64,000 bases of DNA. It comes from Ciborinia camelliae (taxonomy: Eukaryota > Ascomycota > Leotiomycetes > Helotiales > Sclerotiniaceae). The translations under genes were made by a program, and so were the position numbers. Under the pieces are notes generated by a model. That model was not told the DNA's origin, did no database searches, and saw nothing but the letters and a program-made list of their open reading frames with translations. The stretch is from the NCBI GenBank assembly GCA_025890175.1, contig JANPYM010000006.1:1987500-2051499 (forward strand), in the 5' to 3' direction. Below are positions 1 to 12,848 of this stretch, in pieces (position 1 is the first letter of the stretch; each line of letters opens with the position of its first letter).

Positions 1-1359
1 AGCTTGTATATCTCCTGCTCGGCACTTAGCCAATGCATCTCTAATTCCATGATGTTTTGAAACCAGTGGTCTAAGAAGTTTGAAACAATGCGGTTGCATA
101 GCAACCAAGCTTGGACTTGTCGTTTTCTCCTTCTTTTCTCCCTTTTGTTTTTTCTTCGGTGGTCCCTCTTCCTCTTCTTCCTCCACCTCTTCCTTCATCT
201 CTTCTGTTGGATCAGAAGATAAAAATAGCGGTTTCCTATCAGGTGGCGATACCTGCAGAACATATTTATAAATGATATCCAGGTATCTCCTCAAAACCGC
301 ATCCATTCTCCAACCTGCCATCTTCCCATCTAAACTTCTCCAATATTCTCTCCCTTCCTCTCCTATGGCCGGCGCATCCGAAAAAATGGTCGGATCATAC
401 AAGTTTCCCTCCGCACTCATCACCCCATCCGCTCCCGTCACTTTCAAACATTCATCAATATCCTCCCTGGCCAAAATATTTCCATTCGCAAAAAGAACCA
501 CCTCCTTTGGCAAACTCTCCCTCAAGAACCTCAACACTCTCCAATCCGCCAACCCCGTCTTATGACCCTTCATCTCCCTCGTTCTCCCATGCACCGTCAA
601 AATACTGGCTCCAGCACTCAATACCATCTTTGCATATTCCAATGTCTTCTCCCTCGTTTCCAGTATCCTGATCTTCGCCGTAACAGGCACATCCAACTCC
701 TTGTGCAAAGTATTAATCAACTTAAAAATGAGGCCCTGATCCTCCTGCAAAAAAGCCCCGTATTTCCCTTTCCTCGCGATTCCCTGAGGACATCCCAAGT
801 TCAAATCCACAGCATCACAAAACGGCGCTACGTATTTTGCCCCCTCGAGTAATTCCTTCTCGTCATTGGCGCAAAATTGTACGAAAAGAGGTCTATCAAA
901 CCCTGGGTTTCCATCAAGAAATAGTTCATCGCTAGAAGCAGGAGAAGAGGAATCCAGTTGAGAAACGAGCGAGATTTTCAGCGGTTGGAAATGCGCATCG
1001 CGGAACTTGGGAGTTTCGGAAAACATGCGCGCATGAAGCATGGGTGTGTATGCCAGAAGAGATTTGTTTGATTCTGGGGACATGAAAGAGCGGGAGAGCA
1101 TGCGCCAGGCCTGAAGAGATTGCAGTTAGTATAAAATGATTTCAGGGTTCTCTTGAGATGAATGGGTGGCTCGCCAACTTACGAATTCGGATTGATCAAC
1201 CATAGGGGCGAGAATGAATTTGGGACTTCCGATACTTTCATAAAACGAGCGACCGTGTAGCTTCTTGGACGGATTGCTAGAGCCATTGGTATGCTTCTCA
1301 GAAATAATGGATTCCGGATGTGCTGCCTCGACGGCCGGCAAATCGTTTGAAACTGTCAT
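1..1359 (-). CDS. DUS1: tRNA-dihydrouridine synthase (Dus1-like), partial
   Basis: Flavoenzyme that reduces uridine to dihydrouridine in the tRNA D-loop. I read two exons, 1359-1183 and 1110-1, with a 72 bp intron (gtaagt at 1182, ctgaag end at 1111). The gene runs off the left edge, so the C-terminus is missing. Family signatures are clear: KFILAPMVDQSEFAWRML at the junction of the exons, then FVQFCANDEKELLEGAKYVA, then LNLGCPQGIARKGKYGA, whose cysteine is the family's catalytic acid, and later AGASILTVHGRTREMKGHK. A Lys/Glu-rich stretch (about 145-225 nt) precedes the edge. I chose the start at 1359 because it is the first ATG in frame; the frame is open further upstream but only from a TTG. 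The two exons join in phase 0. Dus1 is favoured over Dus2-4 by the motif wording, which is recall rather than a search. Confidence 0.9.
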
Positions 1360-2696
1360 GATTCCTCGAATTTGGAGTGGTAGAAAACGGCGGGTGCCAG
1401 CCCTCAACCTTGAATGAATACGATTTATGATAGTAGCCACTATGATTATCGGATCAACCAAGAATGCAATGATCAATGCATAGAGAATCTTTAAAAAAAT
1501 AATTGTTTTCAATTGTTTTATCAAAAAAGTTTTAGCGGGGTGAAGGGAAGTTTAACAAAGTAAGGCTGCAAATATAAGGCTGCCAAGACGAGGCTACCAT
1601 TCTATCTTTTCCAAGGTTCTAATGATTACAAAGGACTCAAAAAAATAAGATTACCGCTTATCTAGTACCACTAAGGTATATCTAACCCCCCTGAAACTAG
1701 TAGGTACGCGTCTGTATACAAAATATCATGCGATGAATCCACATCAAAGCTTGAAACGCGAGAAGAAAATCACTTACATTGCCTAGACCAATAAGTTTTC
1801 AATAATAGATTCATTCAATCGATCCAGATTCTCCCAGGGTCAGATTGTATCCAAGCTTTGATGTTGACGTGTGCATTGAGGATCTAGAATTCCCTTTCAG
1901 ACCTATGGAAAATCTAGACTCTCTATTACCTAGTAGCACATAAAAGAATGAAGTTCCCCTTTTCTTCCAGATTTCTCACAATTCATGGATACTCCATACT
2001 TATCTACAGATTCATTGTAAACATTGTAAACGGCAACCATTGCTTGTATTGTATCATTTGATTACGTAGAATATGCCGTCCCGGTTTCTCTCCCATCTTT
2101 CCCCCTTTCTCAAACATAATAACATACGCTGAAGTACGACGACGAGGCGACGACGAATATAAAGTAGACCGGACCGACCAATGAAGAAAACGAAAATTAG
2201 ACCATGACATTGTCCGAAATGCAGATCTCAAAACCCTAGAGAGATCAAACAAAGCCGCAGAAACCAACCGAGATCGAAACTTTTGAGTACGAGTTGTGCT
2301 TTTATCCTTGGTAGCTAGGAGAAACAAATTACCAGCCTATCGGACAATTGAAAACTCTCTCTTTCTTTCACAACCTCGGAAAGCTACACAGCACAACATC
2401 TCTCATTTCCCAAATTTCTACTGTCGCCCCCTAGTACCCTTAATATATCCTCCCTCATCTTCTTCAACATTTATGCTCGAAAAGAGATGGCCAACGCCAG
2501 TCTATGAAATAATATTGTTTTCGACGAAATCGCTCAGATGTGAATGAACTCCTGTACACCAATAATGCGAGAAGACCGTTAAAACGCCTTAAAAGTCTTA
2601 AGAGTGTATTGCGTAACTACACAGTTGCCTGCAGTAGCAGAGGAGTTTTGTAAGTTTCGTAACTTGTTTTAGACAAATAGAATAATCGTGGTTTCA
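1360..2696. other. intergenic: DUS1 promoter side and 3' side of the BNI4-like gene
   Basis: No convincing coding region. Short open frames at 2004-2547 on both strands lack recognisable protein character and I treat them as chance. The sequence is moderately AT-rich and would hold the DUS1 promoter and 5' UTR and the 3' UTR of the minus-strand gene that ends at 2697. Confidence 0.6.
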
Positions 2697-5513
2697 TTAA
2701 AAGAAGTGTGTGTAGATCTTAGAATTCTCATGAACCTCCATTTCCTGTTCTTGGTTAGCGTGCAGTCAAGGATTTGAAAATGTTAAACATACCATTTTGA
2801 AAGTATTAAGCTCTTCCTTAATTTGTTGAGCAAGCATTGGAGTGAGTCGGTTACAGGTTGCGATTTCGCCTCTGCGGTCGTACTCTTGGCTAGGCCAAGT
2901 ATCGTGGAACTGTATCCGTGGACTGAATGTAGCATTTCTTTTGGTAGCACCTGAAGGTGTTCCAGGAACACTCTTGGAATCTCCCCTGAATTTGAGGGCA
3001 GACATAAAATAATCCTCTCCCCCTAACGTGACCGATTGTTTGTGAACTTGGTCATCGTTTGGTGTACTAGGGGCGGAAGAATTGGGGGATTCGTTGTTGA
3101 CATTGGGGATTTGTGGTGAATTGAAGTTTGCTGCTTTTCCATCGACAGGGAGGATAACCGGTGATGAGTTTCCTGAACCTGTACCGGAGCCTAACGTTGA
3201 CCAAATTAGTAAAGTACAATAAAAGAAGATGGGCAACCTACGCTTGAGAATACCCTTCTTGACAGCGGCCAAGACTTCAGCGCGCTCCTTCTCACCACCA
3301 ACAATGCTTTTTCTATTCGCAGAATTCTCCGTGTTAGCACTTCCAAGACGATCGGTGACCACTGAGCTGATAGCCCCAGCTTCGAGTGAATTTCTCTCAA
3401 GTCTCGGAAATCCTGTTCCGCCCGAAGCGGCATCGGCAGCATTGGCGGTTACGTTGACCTTCTCCCTTTCGGCTTCAACATTAACCATCGAGACTTGAGC
3501 TTGGCTAGCTTCAGGCACAGCGGCATCAGCTGCGGGGACACCAATTACAGATTTTGGTCTGAAGAGACCGACAAGAGATCTCGTCGACTTCTTCATGCCC
3601 TTGCCCATTTTTCGAATCATGACAGAAGCCGAGGAGGCAGTCGAAGAGATAGACAAATTATCGGTTGAACCAGTAAAGAAATTCCCTTGGCCGGAATAGA
3701 TATTAGATCCGATACCAGCAGCTTCTTGTTGTTGGGCAATCTTATCTTGCTCTGCTTCTTGCTCATGTTGGTACTTTTCTCTTCGTAACTTGGAACGATC
3801 CAAAACATCATTGCCACTCCTGCTCGCATGATGGTTCTCGGCAGACGCCTTCCGTAACTCAGCAGCAGATCCAAAAGAAAATGCTCTTCTTAATCTCGAC
3901 GTCTTACTCTTCTTTCCTTCCTTTTCATTCAATGCAGCCAAATGGCGTGCGGCAGGGCTGGTAGTATTTGGGCTCGTTGCACCCTGGGCATATGTAGATT
4001 TGGATTGTGTTGGCTGTAACGCTGCATTGACTGCTGAAGCAAACGAGTCCTTAGACTTAGACGCCGAGGACTCGGTACCCATCGTCACCGGCTTCGATAA
4101 AGGAGAGGGACTGGAAAGTCGTTTCGCAGCATCGGTTGAAGATGCACGAACTGGAATATTCACAAGCCGTGGCTGATCATTCTTAGAAATCGCTTGATCT
4201 TTACCATTGGATGTACTCGAATTTGCGACGGGAGACGTCGAAGATTGGGCGGGGCTTGCAGTTGACATCGATACACTTGTTGCTTCTCGCTTGTCCGACT
4301 AAAGTAAGTTAGCGTGATGCCGATTTCAGTGCTACGACGCTGTGATTGGTAAAGCTTAAATTGCGGTGACGCCGTATGCACGATAAAGTCCCGTGAACCA
4401 TGAGTGGGGGGAGTAAGGACTTGGTACAAATAAAATAACTTAAGAACTTACCGAGTTCGGGCGTGAATGGCCGCTGCGAGTGGATTTCAAGCTATCGGTA
4501 CTATCATTCCGTCCGTGAGAAGTTGATGGGCGGATCGTTACTACTGGTGAACTTCGCAAGGGGTGTTGTCCGTGTTGCTCAGGCTGCTGATCAATACGAC
4601 TACTAGCGCTGCTAACTTGCCTTGACCCCTGCTGTACAAATACGGGATTTGGAGCGTTGCTATTTTCGTGTGCATCAATCGTATGTATGCTCCTACGCCG
4701 ATATCTCTTTGCCTGCTCCGAAGTGGTACGCTGATTCAATTGCATATCATCAGCCGTTGCACTTGGTTGGCTCTGTACTTGTGGCATCTGTAAATTGAAT
4801 GACTGGGTATTGACAGCTTGTGTACTGGCACCATAAAATTGCATGACATTCGGCATGGTCGAGGCCGAGGGGCTAGGACCACTGGCCTGGCTACTGCTCG
4901 ACGATTCGGCACGGCGATTAGCAGGTCGACGATAGCGGTCAGGGGCGGGTTTTGATGGTGAAGCCATAGGAGGAGTCTGACTTTGACCGTATGATGTGAT
5001 GATGGTGGAATGTGGTCGAGGAGCTCTGGTGGCAACTCGAGCTGTAGAGGTTATGGCTGAATCATCTTTTGTGCCTGGCCTTTGAGAAAGCTCCGAGGAC
5101 GCAGAGGAGGATGTAGTTGAAACAGAAAGGGTGGCAGGGTATCGTGAACGATTCGCAGGATTCCCTGAACCTCCTTGAAGTGTGGGAACTATGGGGGCTG
5201 ACGATGTTCTCTGCTGGTCCGGCCTTGATTGGGACCCATTTGGTGCCTGCTGACCTATCGATAGAACGGGTGTGCTAGTGAATGCATATGGTGCAATCGG
5301 GGCCATGGAATTATGACCACGGTAATTTGATGTTGCCATATTGTTGTTGTTCAAGCCATGGAAGTTGTTTCGCTGCTGTGGATTGACAGGATACTGGTGA
5401 TAAGCGGCTTGGTTCTGCGAAGGTTGTAGGGTGCCAGAGGCAGAGGAAGGTCGAGTTTGAAGCATAGTGACCGTGGTTGTCTGTTGTGGTAATGTCTGAA
5501 CGAGAGCGGCCAT
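2697..5513 (-). CDS. Bni4/Afr1-like protein with C-terminal PP1-docking motif
   Basis: An 854-residue mostly disordered protein in four exons: 5513-4452, 4298-3242, 3190-2793, 2744-2697. All junctions keep frame (phases 0, 1, 0). The first ~800 residues are Ser/Thr/Gln/Pro-rich with a basic patch (SKTSRLRRAFSFGSAAELRK) and a second one (RKMGKGMKKSTRSLVGLFRP) that could bind membrane or 14-3-3 proteins. The last ~60 residues are the ordered, conserved part: RIQF at 798-801 fits the RVxF consensus for docking protein phosphatase 1, followed by EYDRRGEIATCNRLTPMLAQ and a terminus VHENSKIYTHFF. In yeast, Bni4 uses such a C-terminus to bring Glc7 to the bud neck and chitin synthase; I recognise the block as of that family from memory, so the name is tentative. 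A role in septation or cell-wall chitin targeting is inference. The final exon codes only 15 residues. Confidence 0.65.
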
Positions 5514-8500
5514 GCTGTTACTTGGCTAGTTTCGAGTTGTTGAAAAGCAAACAGCTATTATGCCATCTACCGAAAAGGGTTCGTACTCAAGGTAGTTTTC
5601 AATTGAGTAGTGTTGAAATGACTGTGATGAATGGAAAATTAGCAACAAAGATTATTTTGAGTTGAATGTGGAGAAGAGGTACGAATTGGTCAAGTTGGAA
5701 CGTTACAAGCGTGCTGTCAGAGGGAGATTGGGTGAACTAGTGTCTACGAACCTTCAAGAAAAATTGGAAGTCTTGGTGGAATTGCTAGACAAATGAACAA
5801 TTATTACGAGGGTTGTTGGTTTGAACGATAAAAGTCAAGGCGAGTTAACGGTTGGCTTTTATTTTTATTCTTGAGAAGTTGTGAAAAGGTTTCGGATACT
5901 GAATGGAAGAAGGAGGTCGCCCGCGGCCAGAAATTTATGTGGAGGTGGATCGATCTGCTCCCTCTCTAGGTATCTCTCCGTACAGGCACAGACAGGCACA
6001 GGCACAGGCAGAACACACTTTCACCGTGAGTTCTTGTTGATGTTGACGCCTTTTTAAATTCTATTGGAACATTGTATGATAAGCGGGTGAATAATCTTTG
6101 ATGATTGAATCAAAAGAAGAGAATGAATGAATCATCTGCCAACCTCAACGAGTATATCCTATTATGTTTGCTGTAGCCACTTTCTTCCTCTGCTGGTCGA
6201 ATTGAATGGGTTGCTGTAGCTGCGGGAAAGTTTCTCGAAGAGGAATGAAGAGAGGAATGCTTTGCGTTTCACCGGGTGAATTGAAAAGAGATCAAAATGA
6301 AGGACAACAAATAGAAAGATAGAATATAGGGAAAAAAACAAGGAGAATGTTGGCAATGCTGACTTTGGATTAAAAGAGAAACCAAGTTTGTGGGATGGAA
6401 TGAAGAAATTGGGGATTGTGTGTGTAATGGTGTGGTTGTTCCCCCAAAACCAAACAGCCAGCGACAGTGAGCAGTAAGCAGAAAAGGTTGATGGGGAAAT
6501 AATTTGGATGGAGTGGATGGGGATGGATGGAGGGAGGGAGGGAGGGAGTGGAATCAGTGGATGGAGAAAATAGAATAATGGAAAGGTTATTAGATTGATT
6601 GATTGATTATTATTTTTGGTGGTAGACAGACGGTAGAGGGTAGATGGTAGACCGTAGTCCGTAGTCCGTATACCGTGGACACAATAATAATAATAATGAT
6701 CATTGATTTGATTTGATTTGATTTGATTTACGACTAGGTAGTCTGGGTACTATTGATACCTACTTATGATTGACTACCTAGGTACCTAGGTACTCCTTGG
6801 CCCCACTCCAGCACTGGCATCGACTTCTTATGGTTAGAGAGGATAGGTATCTACGTATCGTACGTATAGTACGTATAGTCCGTAGGAGTAATTTGAGGGA
6901 TCAATAATAATATCATGGATGGGATGGGATGGGAAAACGGAATCGAAAGATACCTACCTAGTACCTATATAAATGACCCTGATAGGTACTACATATCGAA
7001 TTATTAGGTCAGCCCTTTATTCAATTTAATGCAACCTATCGGAGACTCTCCACTTTGACCTAAACCAATTATCTGATTAGATCTCATTAATATAATTAAG
7101 GTTATTCCCCTTTCCGACTTAGTTTGCTTCAAAAAGAAAAGAAGAAGAAAGTGAATCTTCCCAATCATAAATTCATTGATGAATTTCAATCATGCGTCAG
7201 GGGGTGACGAGGTGCCAGGTGGTAGGTTATTCTTCTCTTATGCCAATTTCCATCAATGATGTTCTCTTAAGGTTCTTCGGCCGCCTACCTATCTTAACGC
7301 ACAGTAGGGTAAAGTTCTTTTCTTCATCCAGAGGGAAGAGAGAGAGAGAGAAGATGTGTATGTGTATGTGTATGGGCGAGGGTGAAGGAGAATGAGAGTT
7401 TATTAGTTGTTATTACATATATACATACGTACAGTACATACCTATACAACCTACCTTAACTATACATACATACCTTCCTACCTACTTATACATACCTTTC
7501 TACCTAGGTACTTATACATATAGCCTGTAAGGACTACAGTACATATAAAATTATGGTGAACAAGCTTTGAGATCCATCGATTTTCATCTTCATCTTCATC
7601 TTCATCTTATTGGAAGGAATAATGATCTCTTTCAAATTCTTAGGTATCATTCATTAACTGTCGACGCCCTCCAATCTCCAATACAGTATACTGGTGAGGA
7701 TGGTACTGATATCCATCCATACCTAGGTACTGTACCGTACTGGGCAGTAGACCTCTCTTGAGATTCAAGGCACCGAGTAGGTAGTTTTTCCTTGGTCCCT
7801 CCCTGACATCCATCTCATGAGTTCAGGGGGTTTTGGAAAGGGAGAAAGGGAATTTATTATGATACCCAGGTATGGAGGGAGTAGGGAGAGATGATTTGGA
7901 TACCTAGGGAGGTAGTATTGTCATTATCACCACTCACAAGCAAGGAAGGAAGATCAATACAATTATTAGGTATTTGATTACCTGCTGCACAGCACCTTCC
8001 ATGGAGTACTTCGGTACATACAGAGGAGTATTAATAAAGTTATTGTTTCGCTCACCACAACAGTACACGATCAGCATCACCAACATCATTTAACGTTAAC
8101 ATTGGTACGAATATCGGTCATCCTACAATTAGGAATCGTATTGTGCAATAATGCAAAGAGCTCCCTCAATATGGAAGGTATTATTTTTAATCCCCTTTCT
8201 CCATATTATTATTCCACAAGGTTCACATTTAAGATGTCTCTGTTTCGCCCAAGAACGTGGAACTTTTTAAGCATATGGATTCAAAGTCATTTATTTTTAG
8301 ATTGCTGTTGATCCACCCATGACATTAGTAACGTGATATATATCTCCCTTCCAATTCGTTCTTGGTGCGAGGTAGATGATTCTGTCATTGATCTTTTTCT
8401 CCACCAAGCTCAAACGATAGAGATATGCCTTGAAGGATTGTGTTCGATCCAAACGGCGGATCTGTTGGACGTTGTATAATAAGCTTTTCCTCCGTACATT

Positions 8501-11500
8501 ATGACATCTGTTGGTGGCAGAGCTTTGTAGGAAGGCTTCATTCGTTCTTTACCCTTCTCACCCCACGTTTCTCACGAGCCTCTTCCAATAATCCCAGTCC
8601 ATCAAATCGAAAAGATGAACATATCGATATTTCACGCCAATCGGTTTCGATAAGACTGCAACCGACTTTCATGTTGGCTGCAGTGGTTGTCAAAATGCAA
8701 GACTGTTGAGGAAACACAGGGATGAAATTGCCCTCCAAGATGAAAACTGCCTTCTCTTATAAATCTCGGGTCCATGTTCTAGGCGTACAAGGTACCTGTC
8801 TTGCATGCCTACCTCAATGCTATAAGAGGTGAGATGCAGATTAAGCCAGCCTGGTGGCCTTCAGTTTTTTACCCAAGTTTGGAGATGGAGAAAAAAGGAG
8901 TTGGGTCATTGGGTGAAGATTTGAGTGGTCAACGATGCAGATCCACACAGAATGCTTGAAGATGTTACATGAAGTGGCATAGAGGAAAGCTTGGAAGGAC
9001 GTTTGCTTTTGAAACACTGCAACAGCATTACCATACATTTATCAACGCGTGTAAGTGTCGAATCAATATCCGGCAAGCACCTCCTCCTCCCATAGATCCA
9101 AGGTTCCACAATTTGAACTCTCCAATCAAGGCCTACACTTCTTCATACCAAGTCCACAGGCACCTCTGGTCCTGCAGCTATCGTACTAGTGATGATAACC
9201 TTCTCATTATTGCGTGCTGTTGTGGAGCTTTGAGTTGCGATGAACCAAGCATCATGAGAACTTCACATGTATTTCACATGTTCATTTGTACTTATTATTC
9301 TGTCTGTTGTGTAGGTCTCTTTCATATATACCGACATGTACTCGTAACTCGAAACATTTTACAGAATCGCGAATAGCGGTTGTTGAATATTTGACCTGGT
9401 TTTTCGAATAAATTTCATAATCGACATCCGACCACTTACAGTACTTACCTATACTTTATGCTCGCTTTAACTTAAACTTATTAAGATGCTGCATCAATAA
9501 TAATGTCTCTAATAACATGCATTGAGCCATCGATGCTGCCAGCTTGTCACGGACCAGGCCAATATAAGATGGATACTAGTACGGCCCACCCTAGACCCTG
9601 TTCTTCTTCGTACTGTACAGATACATTAACTACATCGCGAGATTCGAGGGGGGTCAAATTGACAATACTGTAGTCGAGGAGAGAGTTGCAGTATGAAAGA
9701 AAACGAATTATGCTGAGAGGGGTATTGTTAAAATTGTTTGGTTATTTTATTTTCACCGCTCATCCAGTAATACATATCGCTGCGTACTGGATGCGGGAAG
9801 GAAAGCCGTATTTGATGACTATTGGTAGCCTCGTCGATTGTTTACTATGTCAATTGTAAATTGCCTACTGACTGTACTGTACCAAATGCGTGCGTCTACT
9901 ACCAAGAAGACGCGAGAATAATGTTGTGATGATTTCTCGTACAGTATGCTTGTTTTACTTCATGGGGGTGGGGTTCAGCGAGTACGAGGACTATCAGAAC
10001 TCCTCCGAGAGTGAGACTGTGAGAATGAGAGTGAGAGTGATGAGATGAATAATTTATGCCATGGTTTGATGTGAACAGTCATTATGTAATAAGTTATGTG
10101 TAGCAATTATTACTACCTACAGTATTCCGATAGCATGGTTATGGCCATACATGATACATTGATACTACCGGTACTTTATACTACCTACGCAGTCAACAAC
10201 TTCCTCTCTCTCTTCAGGAAGTTTTGCCTTTGCCTTTGAAGAGGGATAATGGCAGTACAGTAACTTTATCGTAAACGGAATATATGGGATTTTGAATAAT
10301 AGGGGTTCTGAGAGCCGCCCAAACATCTATAAAAGATTCGCGATAAACTTTTTCTATCTATTTTAACAATTTGATTCATTCATTTATTCATTCACTCAGG
10401 GGATATCCATGAGGTTGAAGAAATACACGATAGGCCTACTACAATCCTCTAGCAAATATCCAAGGACAACCCATATTCCTTTGCATGCCCGCCGCTCACC
10501 TGTAGGCGGTATGTCTGAATTTGCATTTCATATAAAAAGAAGAAACTCATCTGAAACGAATCCACGATACCATCAAGCCCGGATGCTGGCAAAGATGATC
10601 AGCAAACACCCGCATTTTTGTACAATCTACCGCACTCTCATTGTTATTGACGATTCACGAATCACGAATCACGAATCACTAGAAGTCAAAATACTCTGGA
10701 GTCTGGGTAGACCTCGGTAACATTGAAGTACGTACCTACCAGTACTTCCAATCATTACCTACCTACCTATTGAATATACCTACAATGTACATCAATACCT
10801 GCCTGGTACAAGTTACAACCTCATGAACTCCCTCAAAAATGTTTTCCGCGCGAAGATTCAATAGATTAATATATTGGTCCATCTATCTGCATGCTTGATG
10901 AGCGAGCGCAGGAACATGCATACTGTGGACACGTCATGTTCGCTTTATACTGTGATCTCCTAACTACTGCTGCACGATAATCATTGCAGGAACATAACCA
11001 GATACTATTCAGGGTTACCCAACATACATACTCACAGGTACAAATTCATATCATTGGATTTCTCCCCCTAAAGTTTCTGGGGTTCAATGCAATGCACTTG
11101 GAGTCTTGGATGCAGACTTTCCAAGAACTAAAAGCGTATCACAGACTCACAGTGCTACCCACCATCATCTGGATTTTTTCCATTCAATCGGAAATTATTC
11201 TTTCTCTGTATAGTATCAGTATCAGTTCAACGCTGGTCGGCCGGTCCGGTTTAATGGGTCAAGCTTCGGTTTGTGTGCTTGTTTGTTTGTCTGCTTGTCA
11301 ATGGGTATTTTCCCCAAGATTACCTATGCAAGTCGGAATGCCCTCGAAACTCGAGATGCGAATATTAACCTGTTAGAGCGAGAGGGGGAAAACTCGCTTC
11401 AACACTCAAAATAAACAAGCATCGACACCACACTTATATACTATATTACTATTGCTATGTACCTCCCAGGTCGTAAGTATAATATGACAATCCTTATGCG

Positions 11501-12848
11501 CCCAATTGACCAATCAGAAATGAAATATCGTATTCTTAAGGTTTTCGAATATTCATATACCTGGTCAAAATCGCCCACTACAGTACTACCTCATTGACGC
11601 CTCGTATGAGTCGTATCTATTGAGCTGGTGGAGTTCTCGATGTCTACCCCTCCACGCAGAATGCTTGAGGTTCATCCCGTCTCTTGTTGAAATGCATACA
11701 TGATACCTTCTTATCCAGCTATAGTGCGCATATCTGGATTCGGTATACTAGGCTTAGTAACCTTTATCAATATACCAAATTCTCAAATAAGTACTCTCGT
11801 ACAGCGGACAGACTTTCATCCCATCCCACTCTTCAAACTCCGGAATCCGAATTGATATAAATGTCCAATATTACAATTCCGACTATATATCAGTTTGTCT
11901 CTCCTCCCTCCTCAGGCAAACCGTAACCAAAACAATTACCGCTAATATAGCGGCAATGTCCATATCTAGGTAGGTATTAGAATCAGTCTTTGGAAATAAG
12001 GAAATTTAAGAGGTAATTTCTTATATATGAATATTTAGTTCTGAGAAGCAAATCTACTGTATCCGCACCAATATCATACTGGAAAGTAGATACTACTCTT
12101 CAAAATCTTTACCCCAGATATCATTTATATCTATCTGATGCAAACCCCCTTGTTCACATCGCTTGCTCAAGCCTTCAATCCTATCCGTCCGTTTACTCGT
12201 CAATTAATATTGATGGGTGCGCCATGACGATATTACGATATATTGACTGATGGAGTAGTGACAGGAGATTTCGGTTTGCTGATATTAATTGAAGATAAAA
12301 GTATTAGTATGCCAATCTAGGGCAATTCAGCTACCATGCACCTCGAACCCCTGAGCCGTTTGATGGATCATTGATTCATTGCAAGTTGCAACTTGCAACA
12401 TCCATGAACCAAATATTTCACGATAGGGGCAAGAGGTTCTATACCAGGGACTCTGTCTGTTCAATGTTGGCACTGTACTCTTTTTGGTTTTGAATGCAGA
12501 TAAATGGTAGGTAAAGTGAGGGGCTTCACCAACAGAACTTTCCCGCTTACATGCATATCTGAGACTTTAACAGAACGCAATTATACAGCTGCATGTTAGG
12601 TCCCCTCTTTAGATGTACCTCTGCGGCACAGCACAGATTCGACATTAACCCTGGGTAGAAGAATTTTAACGTGAGGCTGAACATTAAAAATTAGATAGGT
12701 ATGCAATATTATATTCAATATTTATTTATGTATTCCGTACGCGAGATTGTTGACAAAAACATGTGATATCTCAGCCTTGCGAACCCTTGGTCGCGTCAAC
12801 CTCGATTCTAACTTCCCAAGTACTTTCACATATTGAATCAAACTCAAT
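5514..12848. other. 7.3 kb without a convincing gene
   Basis: Lies between the starts of two divergent genes (BNI4-like, minus; SWC5, plus). Open frames here (for example 8440-8709, 8969-9376, 10409-10720, 10984-11376) are short, rich in Cys/His/Trp/Ser and lack plausible domains, introns or codon bias. The stretch holds many simple repeats: GGGA repeats near 6524-6547, GATTT repeats near 6702-6729, GTCCGTA repeats near 6655-6670, CTTCAT repeats at 7582-7608, GTATGT repeats near 7355-7373, and several TACCTAGGTA palindromes (6775-6793, 7501-7510, 7720-7730). It could contain long 5' leaders or non-coding RNA genes, but I see no direct sign of them. Confidence 0.55.

Noticed and set aside
1360..1524. 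N-terminal extension of DUS1 with a hydrophobic stretch
   Set aside because: The open frame upstream of the ATG at 1359 contains no ATG and begins only at a TTG; the extension is unlike the family.
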